DNA of 64,000 nucleotides, taken from contig DASXVS010000071.1 of the NCBI GenBank assembly GCA_036504095.1, forward strand, positions 308,966 through 372,965, written 5' to 3'. The notes under the pieces are model-generated. The model did no database searches and was not told the origin of the DNA. It saw only the letters and a program-made list of their open reading frames with translations. The stretch comes from Armatimonadota bacterium (GTDB lineage Bacteria; Armatimonadota; DTGP01; JAKQQT01). Position numbers and translations under genes: made by a program. This document shows positions 27,800-36,047 of the stretch, piece by piece (within the stretch, counting starts at the first letter, position 1; each line of letters begins with the position of its first letter).

Positions 27800-28978
27800 T
27801 CAGCAGTGTTTCGGCTCGGTAGCTTTCTCAAAGGAGATCGAGTGGCAGCGTCGCTTGAGCCAGCCGGCGCCTTCGATCTGCCCTCTGCGCAGTCTGAGGC
27901 GCGACCGGCTGAGGTCCGGGGCGCCGGCATTCATCCAGTCTGCGAACACCGCTCTCAGGCGTTCGGCGGAACTGCCCGCGCCAAATCGTGCGAACTGCCC
28001 GGTCGGCGTGATGAAGGCCATTCCCCCTTCATCCCACACGCCCACTGCGGGGCCGCTCCAACCCAGGCCGCGCCCGCCGGACGTCGCCCGGATCACGCGC
28101 AAGCCTTGTGAGCGGGTTGCGAGCCATAATGCGAACGCTTCCCATTCGCTGCGTCCGCGGAGCCGCGCCAACATTTCGCCCACGCCGGCATCGAGCCACT
28201 GCGCTACATCCGCCGAGAGGGGGAGCTGGCCCGCTTCCGCGTAAAGGGCCAGCGCGGGCGCATCCGGATCGCCGACAGAGAGTCGCCTCTCCCGTTCGGC
28301 CAGCCTGCCCTGGAACCGGACGAACGCGCACGCCTCGATCGATGAACTCAGCCAGTCATCGCCCTCCCGGTGAAGCGCGGAGGAATAGTCGCAACCGAGG
28401 ATGTTGAGCGGAGCGACGATCACGGCGTCCGTCGCGGCCTGAACCGCCCAAGCGTCGGGCATATCGGGAATGCTGACCGTCGCGATGATCCGATCGTAGG
28501 GCGCGCCCGCGGGCCAGCCATCCGCGCCGTCGGCATGGTGGACCCGCGCGTTTGCGCCCATTCGGGCGAGCGCTGTTGAGGCTGCCGCGGCCGCTTCACC
28601 GTCGATTTCCACGCTATCCACGGACCCTTCGGCGCCGGACAGATGCGCTAAAAGAGCCGCGTTATATCCGGTTCCAGAGCCGATCTCCAGGACCCGGTGG
28701 CCGGGCCTGATGTCCAACTGCTCGAGCATGATGGCCATCATCGTGGGCTGGCTGCTGGTGGTCAGCCATTCGCCCAAACGCCCGGAAATCGGGATGGTTG
28801 TGTCGGCATACACCTCCCCGGGAGACGGCCCGGGAACGAAGGCTTCGCGCGGCGTCGCCAGAAATGCCCGCTCCACCGCGATGGTCCGGATGATGCCTTG
28901 TTGCACCATGGACTGCACCAGGCGTTGGCGCGCCCTGGCGAATGCATCCTGCCCCCCCGCGAGGTGGGCGCCGTCCAC
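27800..28978 (-). CDS. Protein-L-isoaspartate O-methyltransferase homologue with long C-terminal domain
   Basis: 392 residues. The first 200 are a PIMT domain: ARQRLVQSMVQQGI, YADTTIPI, TSSQPTMMAIMLEQL and the SAM-binding VLEIGSGTGYNAALLAHL. The second half (about 205-392) is an extra domain of unassigned type, with SEWEAFALWLATRS and WSGPAVGVWDEGGMAF. Housekeeping Pcm is only about 210 residues. PIMT proteins with such extensions are known as tailoring enzymes for ribosomal peptides, where they make aspartimide. The start is GTG at 28978, with GGAGG 9 nt upstream, 1 nt after the stop of a 123-residue gene. The two genes form a pair. Confidence 0.85.
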   Translation of the reverse strand: MDGAHLAGGQDAFARARQRLVQSMVQQGIIRTIAVERAFLATPREAFVPGPSPGEVYADTTIPISGRLGEWLTTSSQPTMMAIMLEQLDIRPGHRVLEIGSGTGYNAALLAHLSGAEGSVDSVEIDGEAAAAASTALARMGANARVHHADGADGWPAGAPYDRIIATVSIPDMPDAWAVQAATDAVIVAPLNILGCDYSSALHREGDDWLSSSIEACAFVRFQGRLAERERRLSVGDPDAPALALYAEAGQLPLSADVAQWLDAGVGEMLARLRGRSEWEAFALWLATRSQGLRVIRATSGGRGLGWSGPAVGVWDEGGMAFITPTGQFARFGAGSSAERLRAVFADWMNAGAPDLSRSRLRLRRGQIEGAGWLKRRCHSISFEKATEPKHC

Positions 28979-28979
28979 C

Positions 28980-29351
28980 CTATGGTTCCTCCAAAGGATA
29001 CAGCCGTATGAAGCAGATGCGCGACGAAGGGCTCAGGCGGAGCGGGCTGTCAAGCCCGCCGGGCTGATCTCCATCGACCTGAACCACGTACCACCCCGCG
29101 CGATAGCCGTCCAGCGCATGGCGAACGGCATCCTCGGGCGACGACCACCTGGCGGCAGGCGCTTCGGGCGAAACGCTTTCGATCCCAACCGGAATGCCGG
29201 CGCGCCACTCCGCCGCGATTTTCCCCCGGATCAATTGTGCGGTTGTCGGTGTATCTGTATCGAGCGGCACACGGACCGTCGTTTCGCTGCCGCCGGGAAC
29301 GCGAGTGATAACGTTAACCTCGGCAGGAACTGGTATGTGAGGAGCATTCAT
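28980..29351 (-). CDS. 123-residue protein paired with the long PIMT, possible beta-grasp fold
   Basis: I do not recognise a family with certainty. The sequence begins with alternating strands (VNVITRVPGGSETTVRVPLD), then a helix (TTAQLIRGKIAAEW), and ends with strands GWYVVQVDGDQ, SPLRLSPSS and ICFIRLYPLEEP. This order resembles a ubiquitin-like beta-grasp protein. It contains several Asp-Gly and Asp-Ser sites, which are preferred isoaspartate positions. Its stop is 1 nt from the GTG of the methyltransferase, so the two are co-translated. It could be the methyltransferase substrate, a partner subunit, or unrelated. Confidence 0.7.
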   Translation of the reverse strand: MNAPHIPVPAEVNVITRVPGGSETTVRVPLDTDTPTTAQLIRGKIAAEWRAGIPVGIESVSPEAPAARWSSPEDAVRHALDGYRAGWYVVQVDGDQPGGLDSPLRLSPSSRICFIRLYPLEEP

Positions 29352-29404
29352 AAGAGCATACTGTTTCCAGGTATCAACTCTTTAGTCGATTTGTGGTCCG
29401 ATCC

Positions 29405-29433
29405 TTGCCAATTGTGGCACAATCTGGTACGAT
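29405..29433 (+). promoter_or_regulatory. Promoter of the dockerin-type secreted protein
   Basis: TTGCCA and TACGAT are separated by exactly 17 nt, with an extended TG one base before the -10 hexamer. A small inverted repeat (TGCCA-attg-TGGCA) overlaps the -35 and could be an operator. The start codon is 89 nt downstream. Confidence 0.55.
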
Positions 29434-29521
29434 AACAGCTAAGCGGCAAGCTAGCCGGTTTCAGTGTGATTGTATCGTGATCGTCTGTTGCGTGGCCCCC
29501 CGTGGCCGGGAGAACTGAACA

Positions 29522-29998
29522 ATGAAGAATTTGTTCGCGATGGTTGCAGCGATGGTCCTTATGATAGTGGTGATATCGTCGGCCCACGCTCAAATCGGGA
29601 TGAGCAGCGCGAATTACCGGATTCCAACCTCGGTGATCAATTCCGGTGGCGGAATCGCTTCTTCCACGAATTATACCCTCATCGCGTCGATTGGCGAACC
29701 GGTGATCGGCCTCATCGGCACAGCGCCCACCGACAACTATCGGGTGAATGCCGGATTTCTCGCGACGCTGGTCCAGGTAATGGGCACGCCGGGCGATCTG
29801 AACTACGATGGCAAGGTGGATTTTGAGGACGTCAAACTGGCGTTGCGGATTTCCGCCGGACTGGCCAACGGCGCCTACCCTGCCGTCAATTTCCCGAGCG
29901 GTGATGTCGTGCCCGCGACGCCGGACGGAAAGATCGACCTGCGCGACGTGGACCGCATCCTGCGGTACGTCACCGGCAAAGACACCACGCTTCCATAG
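29522..29998 (+). CDS. Small secreted protein with C-terminal dockerin type I-like module
   Basis: 158 residues. A signal peptide (to SSAHA) is followed by a repeat-like stretch common in secreted proteins of Planctomycetes-type bacteria (SSANYRIPTSVINSGGG, then STNYTLIASIGEP, then NYRVNAGFLATL). The last 65 residues hold two calcium loops, GDLNYDGKVDFEDVKLAL and GDVVPATPDGKIDLRDVDRIL, as in a dockerin. A GGGAGA site precedes the ATG. A hairpin terminator follows. The protein may attach to a cohesin-bearing partner encoded elsewhere. Confidence 0.85.
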   Translation: MKNLFAMVAAMVLMIVVISSAHAQIGMSSANYRIPTSVINSGGGIASSTNYTLIASIGEPVIGLIGTAPTDNYRVNAGFLATLVQVMGTPGDLNYDGKVDFEDVKLALRISAGLANGAYPAVNFPSGDVVPATPDGKIDLRDVDRILRYVTGKDTTLP

Positions 29999-30018
29999 GC
30001 CGGACACCCGTTCTGTAC

Positions 30019-30062
30019 AAGGGGCTGGTCCTTCCCCCCGGAAGGCCCGGCCCTTTGTCTTT
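30019..30062 (+). terminator. Terminator after the dockerin gene
   Basis: AAGGG...CCCTT and CCTTCC/GGAAGG form an interrupted stem with a CCCC loop, followed by TTTGTCTTTGG. It lies between the converging ends of this gene and ribF (stop 30065). Confidence 0.65.
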
Positions 30063-30064
30063 GG

Positions 30065-30988
30065 TTAACCGAGGACCGAGCGCACCGTTTCCACGTCCTG
30101 CTCGATCTGCGCCTGGAGGTGGTCCAGCGAATCAAACCGCAGTTCGTCGCGGAGGCGCTGAACGAACGTTACACGGAGCCACTTTCCGTACAGATCACCG
30201 GACCAGTCCAGCACGAACACCTCGAGCCAGATCGGCGCATCCTCTTTCTCAACCGTTGGGCGCCGGCCCAGGCTCGCGGCGGCTGCCCGTTCGCCCTCGC
30301 CCCAATCGACGGTCACCGCATAGATGCCTTCTTTGGGGACGACGATCTGCGGATCGTATTTGACGTTGGCGGTCGGGAATCCGATGGTCCGCCCGATTTG
30401 CTTCCCCTGCTCCACCGCCCCGGCGACCTCGTAACGGCGGCCGAGCATGGCCTCGGCGAGCGGAAGGTTACCGGCTGTTAACGCATTCCGGATGGCGTAA
30501 CTCGACACGCGGGCGCCCTCAACCTGCACAGGGTCCACCACGTGGACCGCGAACCCCGCGGCAATTCCGGCGGCAGTGAGCGAGGGAATGTCGCCGGTGC
30601 GGTCGTGACCGTAGCGGAAGTCTTCGCCCGTGATGACGTGGATTGCATGGGACGTCCGCACGATAACGTCTTCGACGAATTTAGCGGCCGGCCAACCCAG
30701 TACTCCATCCTCCAGGCGCAACAGGACGCAGAAATCCATCCCGGCGGAATCCAGAAGCGAGAGGCGTTCCATCAGCGGGGTCAGGTACGGCGGCGCGGAA
30801 CCGGGACGAAGGACCTCCATCGGGTGGCGATCGAACGTAACGACGCCGGCCTGGCCGCCGATTTCGGCGGCAAGGTCGCGCGTGCGGGAGAGAAGCGCGC
30901 GATGACCCAGGTGAACGCCATCAAACTTGCCGATGGTGATCGCCGAGGGAGAATCAAACGTCGATTTGCCGGGCTCAATGATGCGCAC
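30065..30988 (-). CDS. ribF: Bifunctional riboflavin kinase / FAD synthetase
   Basis: 307-residue enzyme that phosphorylates riboflavin to FMN and adenylates FMN to FAD. The N-terminal adenylyltransferase half shows ITIGKFDGVHLGHRALL and ITGEDFRYGHDRTGD. The C-terminal riboflavin kinase half shows GRTIGFPTANVKYD and KEGIYAVTVDW. The length and order are typical. It is the last gene of the nusA operon and starts 3 nt after the truB stop, the same neighbour it has in many bacteria. Confidence 0.96.
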   Translation of the reverse strand: MRIIEPGKSTFDSPSAITIGKFDGVHLGHRALLSRTRDLAAEIGGQAGVVTFDRHPMEVLRPGSAPPYLTPLMERLSLLDSAGMDFCVLLRLEDGVLGWPAAKFVEDVIVRTSHAIHVITGEDFRYGHDRTGDIPSLTAAGIAAGFAVHVVDPVQVEGARVSSYAIRNALTAGNLPLAEAMLGRRYEVAGAVEQGKQIGRTIGFPTANVKYDPQIVVPKEGIYAVTVDWGEGERAAAASLGRRPTVEKEDAPIWLEVFVLDWSGDLYGKWLRVTFVQRLRDELRFDSLDHLQAQIEQDVETVRSVLG

Positions 30989-30991
30989 GGT

Positions 30992-31888
30992 TCAAGCGCC
31001 CCCACCCTTCGCGTCGGGATCGTTGCGAGGGAATACTTTCGCAGGCTGCCACTGGTCGCCGTCGCGGCGGAGGACGGCCAGGAGGCTGCCATCGGCAAGC
31101 GCCATCGCGAAATCGGCTTCCGATGCCGCCGGGATGCGGCGGCCGTGTCGCAACGCGGTCTCCAACTCGGCGCTGCACTCGATCACCGGCCAATCGCCGG
31201 GAACGAGGTCCATCGCGGGGCGGATGACCGCGCCGATGTTGGCGTTGTCGAGGCTGTCCAACGGTATTGCATCAGCCTCGGTGAACGGGCCGACGGCCGT
31301 CCTGCGGAGCGTTTCCATATGGCCGCCAACGCCCAGTGCCGTGCCGATATCGGCGCAAAGCGTACGGACATACGTCCCGGAAGAACACTCCACACACAGC
31401 GTCGCGCGCGCGATTTCGCCCGGACCGAAATCCGAGGCTGCGAGGCGGTAAATGGTCACCGGGCGGGGCTTGCGTTCCACGGTCACGCCAGCGCGGGCAA
31501 GCTCGTACAGGCGCTTGCCATCGTGGTGCACCGCGGAAACCATGGGCGGAATCTGCTCGATTTCGCCGCGAAAGGCCGGAAGCGCCGCGTTCAGGGCGGC
31601 CGCGGTGATATCTGCTGCGCTACGCACGCAGGTTATGACTCCGGACGCGTCCTCCGAATCCGTCTCCACGCCAAGCGCCATCGTTGCGCGATAGGACTTG
31701 TGGAAGTCGTCGATGTACTCGATGAGGCGCGTGGCCGCTCCGAGGCACACCAGAAGGACGCCGGTGGCATCCGGGTCGAGTGTCCCAGTGTGTCCCACGC
31801 GCTTTTGGCCCGCGAGGCGCCGGACGCGGGCGACGACATCGTGCGACGTCCAGCCGGCGGGCTTGTCTATGATCAGAAAACCGTCCAT
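30992..31888 (-). CDS. truB: tRNA pseudouridine(55) synthase
   Basis: 298 residues. TruB converts U55 of tRNA to pseudouridine in the T-loop. It begins GFLIIDKPAGWTSHDVV and has the catalytic HTGTLDPDATGVL (Asp38). KSYRATMALGVETDSEDASG and the PUA-like C-terminus follow. It is encoded 45 nt after nrnA and 3 nt before ribF, in the conserved order of this operon. Confidence 0.96.
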   Translation of the reverse strand: MDGFLIIDKPAGWTSHDVVARVRRLAGQKRVGHTGTLDPDATGVLLVCLGAATRLIEYIDDFHKSYRATMALGVETDSEDASGVITCVRSAADITAAALNAALPAFRGEIEQIPPMVSAVHHDGKRLYELARAGVTVERKPRPVTIYRLAASDFGPGEIARATLCVECSSGTYVRTLCADIGTALGVGGHMETLRRTAVGPFTEADAIPLDSLDNANIGAVIRPAMDLVPGDWPVIECSAELETALRHGRRIPAASEADFAMALADGSLLAVLRRDGDQWQPAKVFPRNDPDAKGGGA

Positions 31889-31933
31889 CAGGGTTTGGGC
31901 GAATCCGGGGAGGGCGCCAACGGCCTCTATCCG

Positions 31934-32914
31934 CTAGCCGGTCTGGCCCTTCCCTGCCTCAAGCTTCATCAGGCCCAGAACCTCGGCCATGGCCTCGGCC
32001 ATCGGTTTCTGAACGGTGCAACCGGCCGCCTTCACGTGGCCCCCGCCGCCGAAGTGACGCGCGATTTCCGCTACGTCGATGCCGTTGCGGCTGCGAAGGC
32101 TGACCTTGACGCCATGCGCCGTCTCGCGGAAGAGGGCGGCCGCGCGGATATCGCGAATGGCCATGAGGTTATTGACCACGCCCTCGGTTTCGGTCTCCTC
32201 GGCGCCTGTTTCGCGAAAGTCCTTGCGCGTCAGCGCGCTCCACGCCACGCTTCCATCGGACAGCGCGTTGATGAGCGCACGCCCCAACAGCTTAACGTTG
32301 CTGAAGGGCCGGTTGTCGAACATCGCCTGATGGATCGCATCGGGGTCGGCGCCGGCGTTCACCAGGGTGGCGGCTGCTTCGAAGGTCGCCGGGGAGGTGT
32401 TGCTGAACCGGAACGCGCCGGTATCGAAAATGATGCCGGCAAGAAGGCACGTCGCAATGTCGCGGTTGAGCCCGACGCCCAGGAACGGCAGCAACTCGTA
32501 GACAACCTGCGAAGTGGAGGACGCCCCCGAATCCAGGACACGGATATGGCCGAACGGGCCCGAGCCGGTATGGTGGTCGAGGTCCACAACACACGGAGCG
32601 GCGAAAACGAATGGCGCGATCGTCCCGAGCCGGTGCTCGGCGTCGCAATCGAGCCCGACTGACACCTGGGGCATCCAGCCGGTCGGCGGGTGCTTGGCGA
32701 CCGATTCGGCTCCTGCCATGAACCGGTAGTTCATCGGCACCGGATCCTGGCACAAACGCACGACCTTCTTGCCAATGCCTTCCAGAGCGAGCGCGAGCGC
32801 CAGCATGCTCCCGAACGCATCGCCGTCCGGGTTGATATGGCACGCCAGGGTTATGCACTCCGCTCCCAGGATCGCGTCGGCGGCCTGACGCAGGAGGGTC
32901 GGATCACTCGGCAT
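31934..32914 (-). CDS. nrnA: DHH-family phosphoesterase (NrnA-like oligoribonuclease / pAp phosphatase)
   Basis: 326 residues with the DHH fold. HINPDGDAFGSMLAL gives the first metal aspartates, VVDLDHHTG the DHH motif, and a C-terminal DHHA1 domain ends with HFGGGGHVKAAGCT. NrnA degrades 2-5-nt RNAs and dephosphorylates pAp, and is usually found between rbfA and truB as here. The start overlaps the rbfA stop by 11 nt. Specific activity is inferred from the family and the operon. Confidence 0.93.
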   Translation of the reverse strand: MPSDPTLLRQAADAILGAECITLACHINPDGDAFGSMLALALALEGIGKKVVRLCQDPVPMNYRFMAGAESVAKHPPTGWMPQVSVGLDCDAEHRLGTIAPFVFAAPCVVDLDHHTGSGPFGHIRVLDSGASSTSQVVYELLPFLGVGLNRDIATCLLAGIIFDTGAFRFSNTSPATFEAAATLVNAGADPDAIHQAMFDNRPFSNVKLLGRALINALSDGSVAWSALTRKDFRETGAEETETEGVVNNLMAIRDIRAAALFRETAHGVKVSLRSRNGIDVAEIARHFGGGGHVKAAGCTVQKPMAEAMAEVLGLMKLEAGKGQTG

Positions 32915-33284
32915 CGGTGTCCGTCCCCTCTGGCGTGGCGTCGCCCGTCTCCTTCACTTCCTCCAGCAATTGGAATATCCGGCTTCCGGTCCGGGTGGTT
33001 TCGTCTTCGAAGAAGCGCAGTTCGGGCACGGTCTTGAGTCGTGCCCGCTTGCCAAGCTCGGTGCGAAGAAAGCCGCGCGCCCGGTTCAGCGCTTCCAGGC
33101 TGTGAGCCTTCTCTTCGTCGGTTCCCATCACGCTGGCGAAAACCTTCGCGTGGCGAAGGTCCGGAGTCACATCCGCGCCGGTGATGGTGACGAAGCCCAA
33201 CCGGGGGTCCTTCAATTCGCGCAGCATCAAGACGCTGATCTCCTCCCGGAGCATTTCTTCAACTCGTTCGGTACGTCGGGACAT
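32904..33284 (-). CDS. rbfA: Ribosome-binding factor A
   Basis: 126 residues. RbfA binds 30S precursors and assists 16S rRNA maturation, including in the cold. The sequence has the KH-like core RTERVEEMLREEISVLMLRELKDPRLGF, DLRHAKVFASVMG and an RTELGKRARLKTVPELRFFED segment. Its acidic tail (EGTDTDAE) is typical of some phyla. It lies between ylxP and nrnA. Confidence 0.95.
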   Translation of the reverse strand: MSRRTERVEEMLREEISVLMLRELKDPRLGFVTITGADVTPDLRHAKVFASVMGTDEEKAHSLEALNRARGFLRTELGKRARLKTVPELRFFEDETTRTGSRIFQLLEEVKETGDATPEGTDTDAE

Positions 33285-33332
33285 TTTGCTCTCTATCTGC
33301 TTGATGCGAGGGGCGGCCGAATTGGGCCGCCC

Positions 33333-33614
33333 TCACAGGATTTCCGTTTCCGTGCCAACGACCTCTATCCTTGGATCACTTTCAACGAACGCTTCAACCT
33401 TCGACAGAACCTCATCCAGAAACCGCCGCTCGTTGGCCACGGCGGCTATTCCCAGTGTCGCTGCCTGCCAGGCATCCTGGTGGCCGACTTCGGCGACGCT
33501 CACATTGAATTGTCGCCGAATCTGCTCGATGGTACTCTGGAGGACTTGTCTCTTGTCCTTCAGCGAATGGCTGGCCGCAATCCGGAGTTCCAATTGAAGA
33601 AGGCCGATGAGCAT
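33333..33614 (-). CDS. ylxP: YlxP-like DUF503 protein
   Basis: 93-residue DUF503 protein (LIGLLQLELRIAASHSLKDKRQVLQSTIEQIRRQFNVSVAEV). It is a conserved small protein of the nusA-infB-rbfA operon. Bacillus YlxP has been linked to ribosome function, but its role is not settled. It is separated from infB by the 80-bp palindromic repeat element. Confidence 0.92.
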   Translation of the reverse strand: MLIGLLQLELRIAASHSLKDKRQVLQSTIEQIRRQFNVSVAEVGHQDAWQAATLGIAAVANERRFLDEVLSKVEAFVESDPRIEVVGTETEIL

Positions 33615-33625
33615 GAATGCACTCG

Positions 33626-33705
33626 GGAATTGAGAATGAGAATCGAGAATTGAGGTGCCGGAACACGGGAATCCTCAATTCTCACTTCTCACATCTCAAT
33701 TCTCA
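33626..33705. repeat. Heptamer-periodic palindrome between infB and ylxP (GAATTGA family)
   Basis: Left arm (33626-33655) runs GGAATTGAG, AATGAGA, ATCGAGA, ATTGAGG. The right arm (33673-33705) is its imperfect reverse complement, with 11 nt identical next to the 17-nt loop. On the minus strand the element begins exactly at the infB TGA stop. Inside the operon mRNA it would fold into a hairpin and may affect processing between infB and ylxP. Confidence 0.65.
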
Positions 33706-35661
33706 GAACCGCGGCACTTCCTTCATCTCGTAACTCTCGATGATGTCGCCGACCTGCATATCGTTGAAGCCGTCGCACAAAATGCCGCACTCGTAGCCGG
33801 TCAGCACTTCGCGGACATCGTCCTTCACGTGACGCAGACTCTGCAGGCGTCCCTTCCATACTTCGGCCTTGCCCCGGAGAACGCGGGCATCGGCGCTTCG
33901 GGTGATCTTGCCCTCCAGGACGTAAGAACCGGCGACCGGCCCCCTCGGAGTGCGGAACACCTGGCGGCACTCTGCCTTTCCGAGGCTGATCTCTTCATAG
34001 ACCGGCTCCAGTTGGCCAAGCATCGCCTTTCGGACATCCTCGATGAGCTCGTAGATGATGTTGTAAACGCGGACATCCACACTCTCATCCTGAGCCATCG
34101 TGCGAGCGTCCGGATCGACGGTGACATTGAAACCTATCACCACGGCGCCGCTAGCGCGCGCCAGTAGTACGTCGTTCTGCCCGATGTTGCCCACGCCGCC
34201 ATGCACGAACTCGATCTTCACCTCGGCGTCGCTGAGCTGCTCGAGCGATTGCTTCACGGCTTCGAGAGAGCCATCGACGTCGGCCTTGATGATGGCGTTG
34301 AGGACCTTTGTCTCGCCCTCGGTCAACTGGCGCCGCAGGTCTGCAAGCGTAACGCGCTGCCGCTTGGAGATCCGCTCCGCACGGGCAATCGTTCCGGCCT
34401 CGGCCGCCAACTGTCGGGCGGTGCGATCGTCCTTCACCACCGTCATCGTGTCGCCGGCGCTCGGAACCTGGCTGAGTCCCAGGACAACGGCCGGCACCGA
34501 CGGGCCCGCCTTCTGGATGTTCTGGCCCTTGTCGTCGAGCATTGCCTTGATACGCCCGTACGCTTCGCCCGCGATGATGGAATCGCCGACTTTCAGGATG
34601 CCCTGCTGGACAAGGACGGTGGCGATCGGCCCGCGGCCGCGGTCCAACTGTGATTCAATGACCACGCCGGTGGGCGTGGCGGCGGGGTCGCCGGTGAGGT
34701 CCAGGTCTTCGGCCACAACCAGGATGCCGGTCAGAAGGTCGTCCAGGTTCTGGCGCTTCTTTGCAGACACGTTAACGGTCATCGTGTCACCGCCGTAGGC
34801 TTCCGCCAGCAGTTCGTAAGACGTCAGTTGGGTCAGCACCCGGTCCGGATTTGCGTCCTCGCGGTCAATCTTGTTGACGGCGACGATAATCGGTACGCCG
34901 GCGGCCTTGGCGTGGTTGATCGCCTCAACGGTCTGGGGCATGATCCCGTCGTCCGCGGCCACAACCAAAACGACAATGTCGGTCACCTGGGCGCCGCGCG
35001 CTCGCATCGCGGTAAACGCCGCGTGTCCCGGCGTGTCAAGGAACGTGATTCTCCTGCCGTCCCATTCCACTTGATAAGCGCCGATGTGTTGCGTTATCCC
35101 TCCGAACTCCTGGTCCGTGACGTGCGTTTCGCGAATCGCATCAAGGAGCGTGGTCTTGCCGTGGTCAACGTGGCCCATGATGGTCACGACCGGGGGCCTG
35201 GAAATCGGGTTCGACTTTCGTGACGCGGGGGCATGCCGCTCCACCTTGGGCGCCTTCCGAACACCCTCCGTTACGACGTAGCCCATCTTCTGAGCGACTT
35301 CGGTGGCAACGTCGATGTCCAGGGTCTGGGAGACGCTGGCCATGATCCTCATGCCCATGAGGCGCTTCTGGATGGCGGGTGCGCCGATGCCCATGGCTTC
35401 GGCCAGTTCCCGGACCGTCATACCGGGGATAACCTCCACCGCCTTGGTTGCGGCCGGGGCGGCCGGAGCGGCATCGGGTTTGGCGGCGGCATTGGATTTT
35501 GTGGGAGCGGCCACTTCGCGCACCTGTTTGGCGGTTTCCGCCGAAAGGGTACTGGAATGGCTCTTCACGGTTTCGCCGAGATCGGCGAGGAGATGAAGCA
35601 ACTCTGTGTTGCTTATTTCGAGTTCCTTGGCGAGTTCGTAGACTCGTACAGTTCCGGGCAT
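33703..35661 (-). CDS. infB: Translation initiation factor IF-2
   Basis: 652-residue GTPase that brings initiator tRNA to the 30S subunit. The N-terminal IF2 modules ([25 protein letters not shown] and [22 protein letters not shown]) are followed by the G domain with [26 protein letters not shown] and NKID, then domains II, III and IV ([14 protein letters not shown]). The N-terminal linker is short for the family, with an alanine-rich stretch. The start at 35661 opens the IF2-N module. The frame extends to 35715 but without family resemblance. Confidence 0.96.
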   Translation of the reverse strand: MPGTVRVYELAKELEISNTELLHLLADLGETVKSHSSTLSAETAKQVREVAAPTKSNAAAKPDAAPAAPAATKAVEVIPGMTVRELAEAMGIGAPAIQKRLMGMRIMASVSQTLDIDVATEVAQKMGYVVTEGVRKAPKVERHAPASRKSNPISRPPVVTIMGHVDHGKTTLLDAIRETHVTDQEFGGITQHIGAYQVEWDGRRITFLDTPGHAAFTAMRARGAQVTDIVVLVVAADDGIMPQTVEAINHAKAAGVPIIVAVNKIDREDANPDRVLTQLTSYELLAEAYGGDTMTVNVSAKKRQNLDDLLTGILVVAEDLDLTGDPAATPTGVVIESQLDRGRGPIATVLVQQGILKVGDSIIAGEAYGRIKAMLDDKGQNIQKAGPSVPAVVLGLSQVPSAGDTMTVVKDDRTARQLAAEAGTIARAERISKRQRVTLADLRRQLTEGETKVLNAIIKADVDGSLEAVKQSLEQLSDAEVKIEFVHGGVGNIGQNDVLLARASGAVVIGFNVTVDPDARTMAQDESVDVRVYNIIYELIEDVRKAMLGQLEPVYEEISLGKAECRQVFRTPRGPVAGSYVLEGKITRSADARVLRGKAEVWKGRLQSLRHVKDDVREVLTGYECGILCDGFNDMQVGDIIESYEMKEVPRF

Positions 35662-35762
35662 CCTGTGACCTGCTTTCCTGCTTAACTCATGATGGCCTCC
35701 GCGGTTTGCGGTCATACACCAATCAGTCTGGTATTACTTGATACTGGGCCACGAGGGCGCGA

Positions 35763-36041
35763 TCAGATCGCATCCGGTGGACGGTTTGCTATTGCCGTAC
35801 GTGCCGCTTCCACGGATTCCGTCGGCACGGGCGCTTTCAGACCTCTGTCCAGCGCCTTTCGACGCACGGCTGTTTCCAGGCATGCGGCATCATGGCAGAC
35901 GTAAACGCCACGGCCTTCGTCTCTGCCAGTGGCGTCCACATACACTTCACCTGCCGGATTGCGCGCGATGCGAAGCAATTCCTGCTTCGCACGCCGCCTC
36001 CGGCACCCCGCGCAGGTTCTTACGGGCTGGGCGCGGGGCAT
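35763..36041 (-). CDS. ylxR: YlxR-family protein (DUF448)
   Basis: 92 residues with the YlxR core VRTCAGCRRRRAKQELLRI and VYVDATGRDEGRGVYVCHDAACLETA. YlxR (also called RnpM) is an RNA-binding protein that modulates RNase P in Bacillus. It lies 6 nt after nusA and before infB, the standard position. The rest of the gap to infB (101 nt) shows no extra gene. Confidence 0.93.
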   Translation of the reverse strand: MPRAQPVRTCAGCRRRRAKQELLRIARNPAGEVYVDATGRDEGRGVYVCHDAACLETAVRRKALDRGLKAPVPTESVEAARTAIANRPPDAI

Positions 36042-36047
36042 CTTATC

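Noticed and set aside
30542..32662. A 706-codon open frame on the + strand across ribF, truB and nrnA
   Set aside because: It lies opposite three well-recognised conserved genes and gives an arginine/glycine-rich translation of no known family. GC-rich genes often leave long open frames on the other strand.
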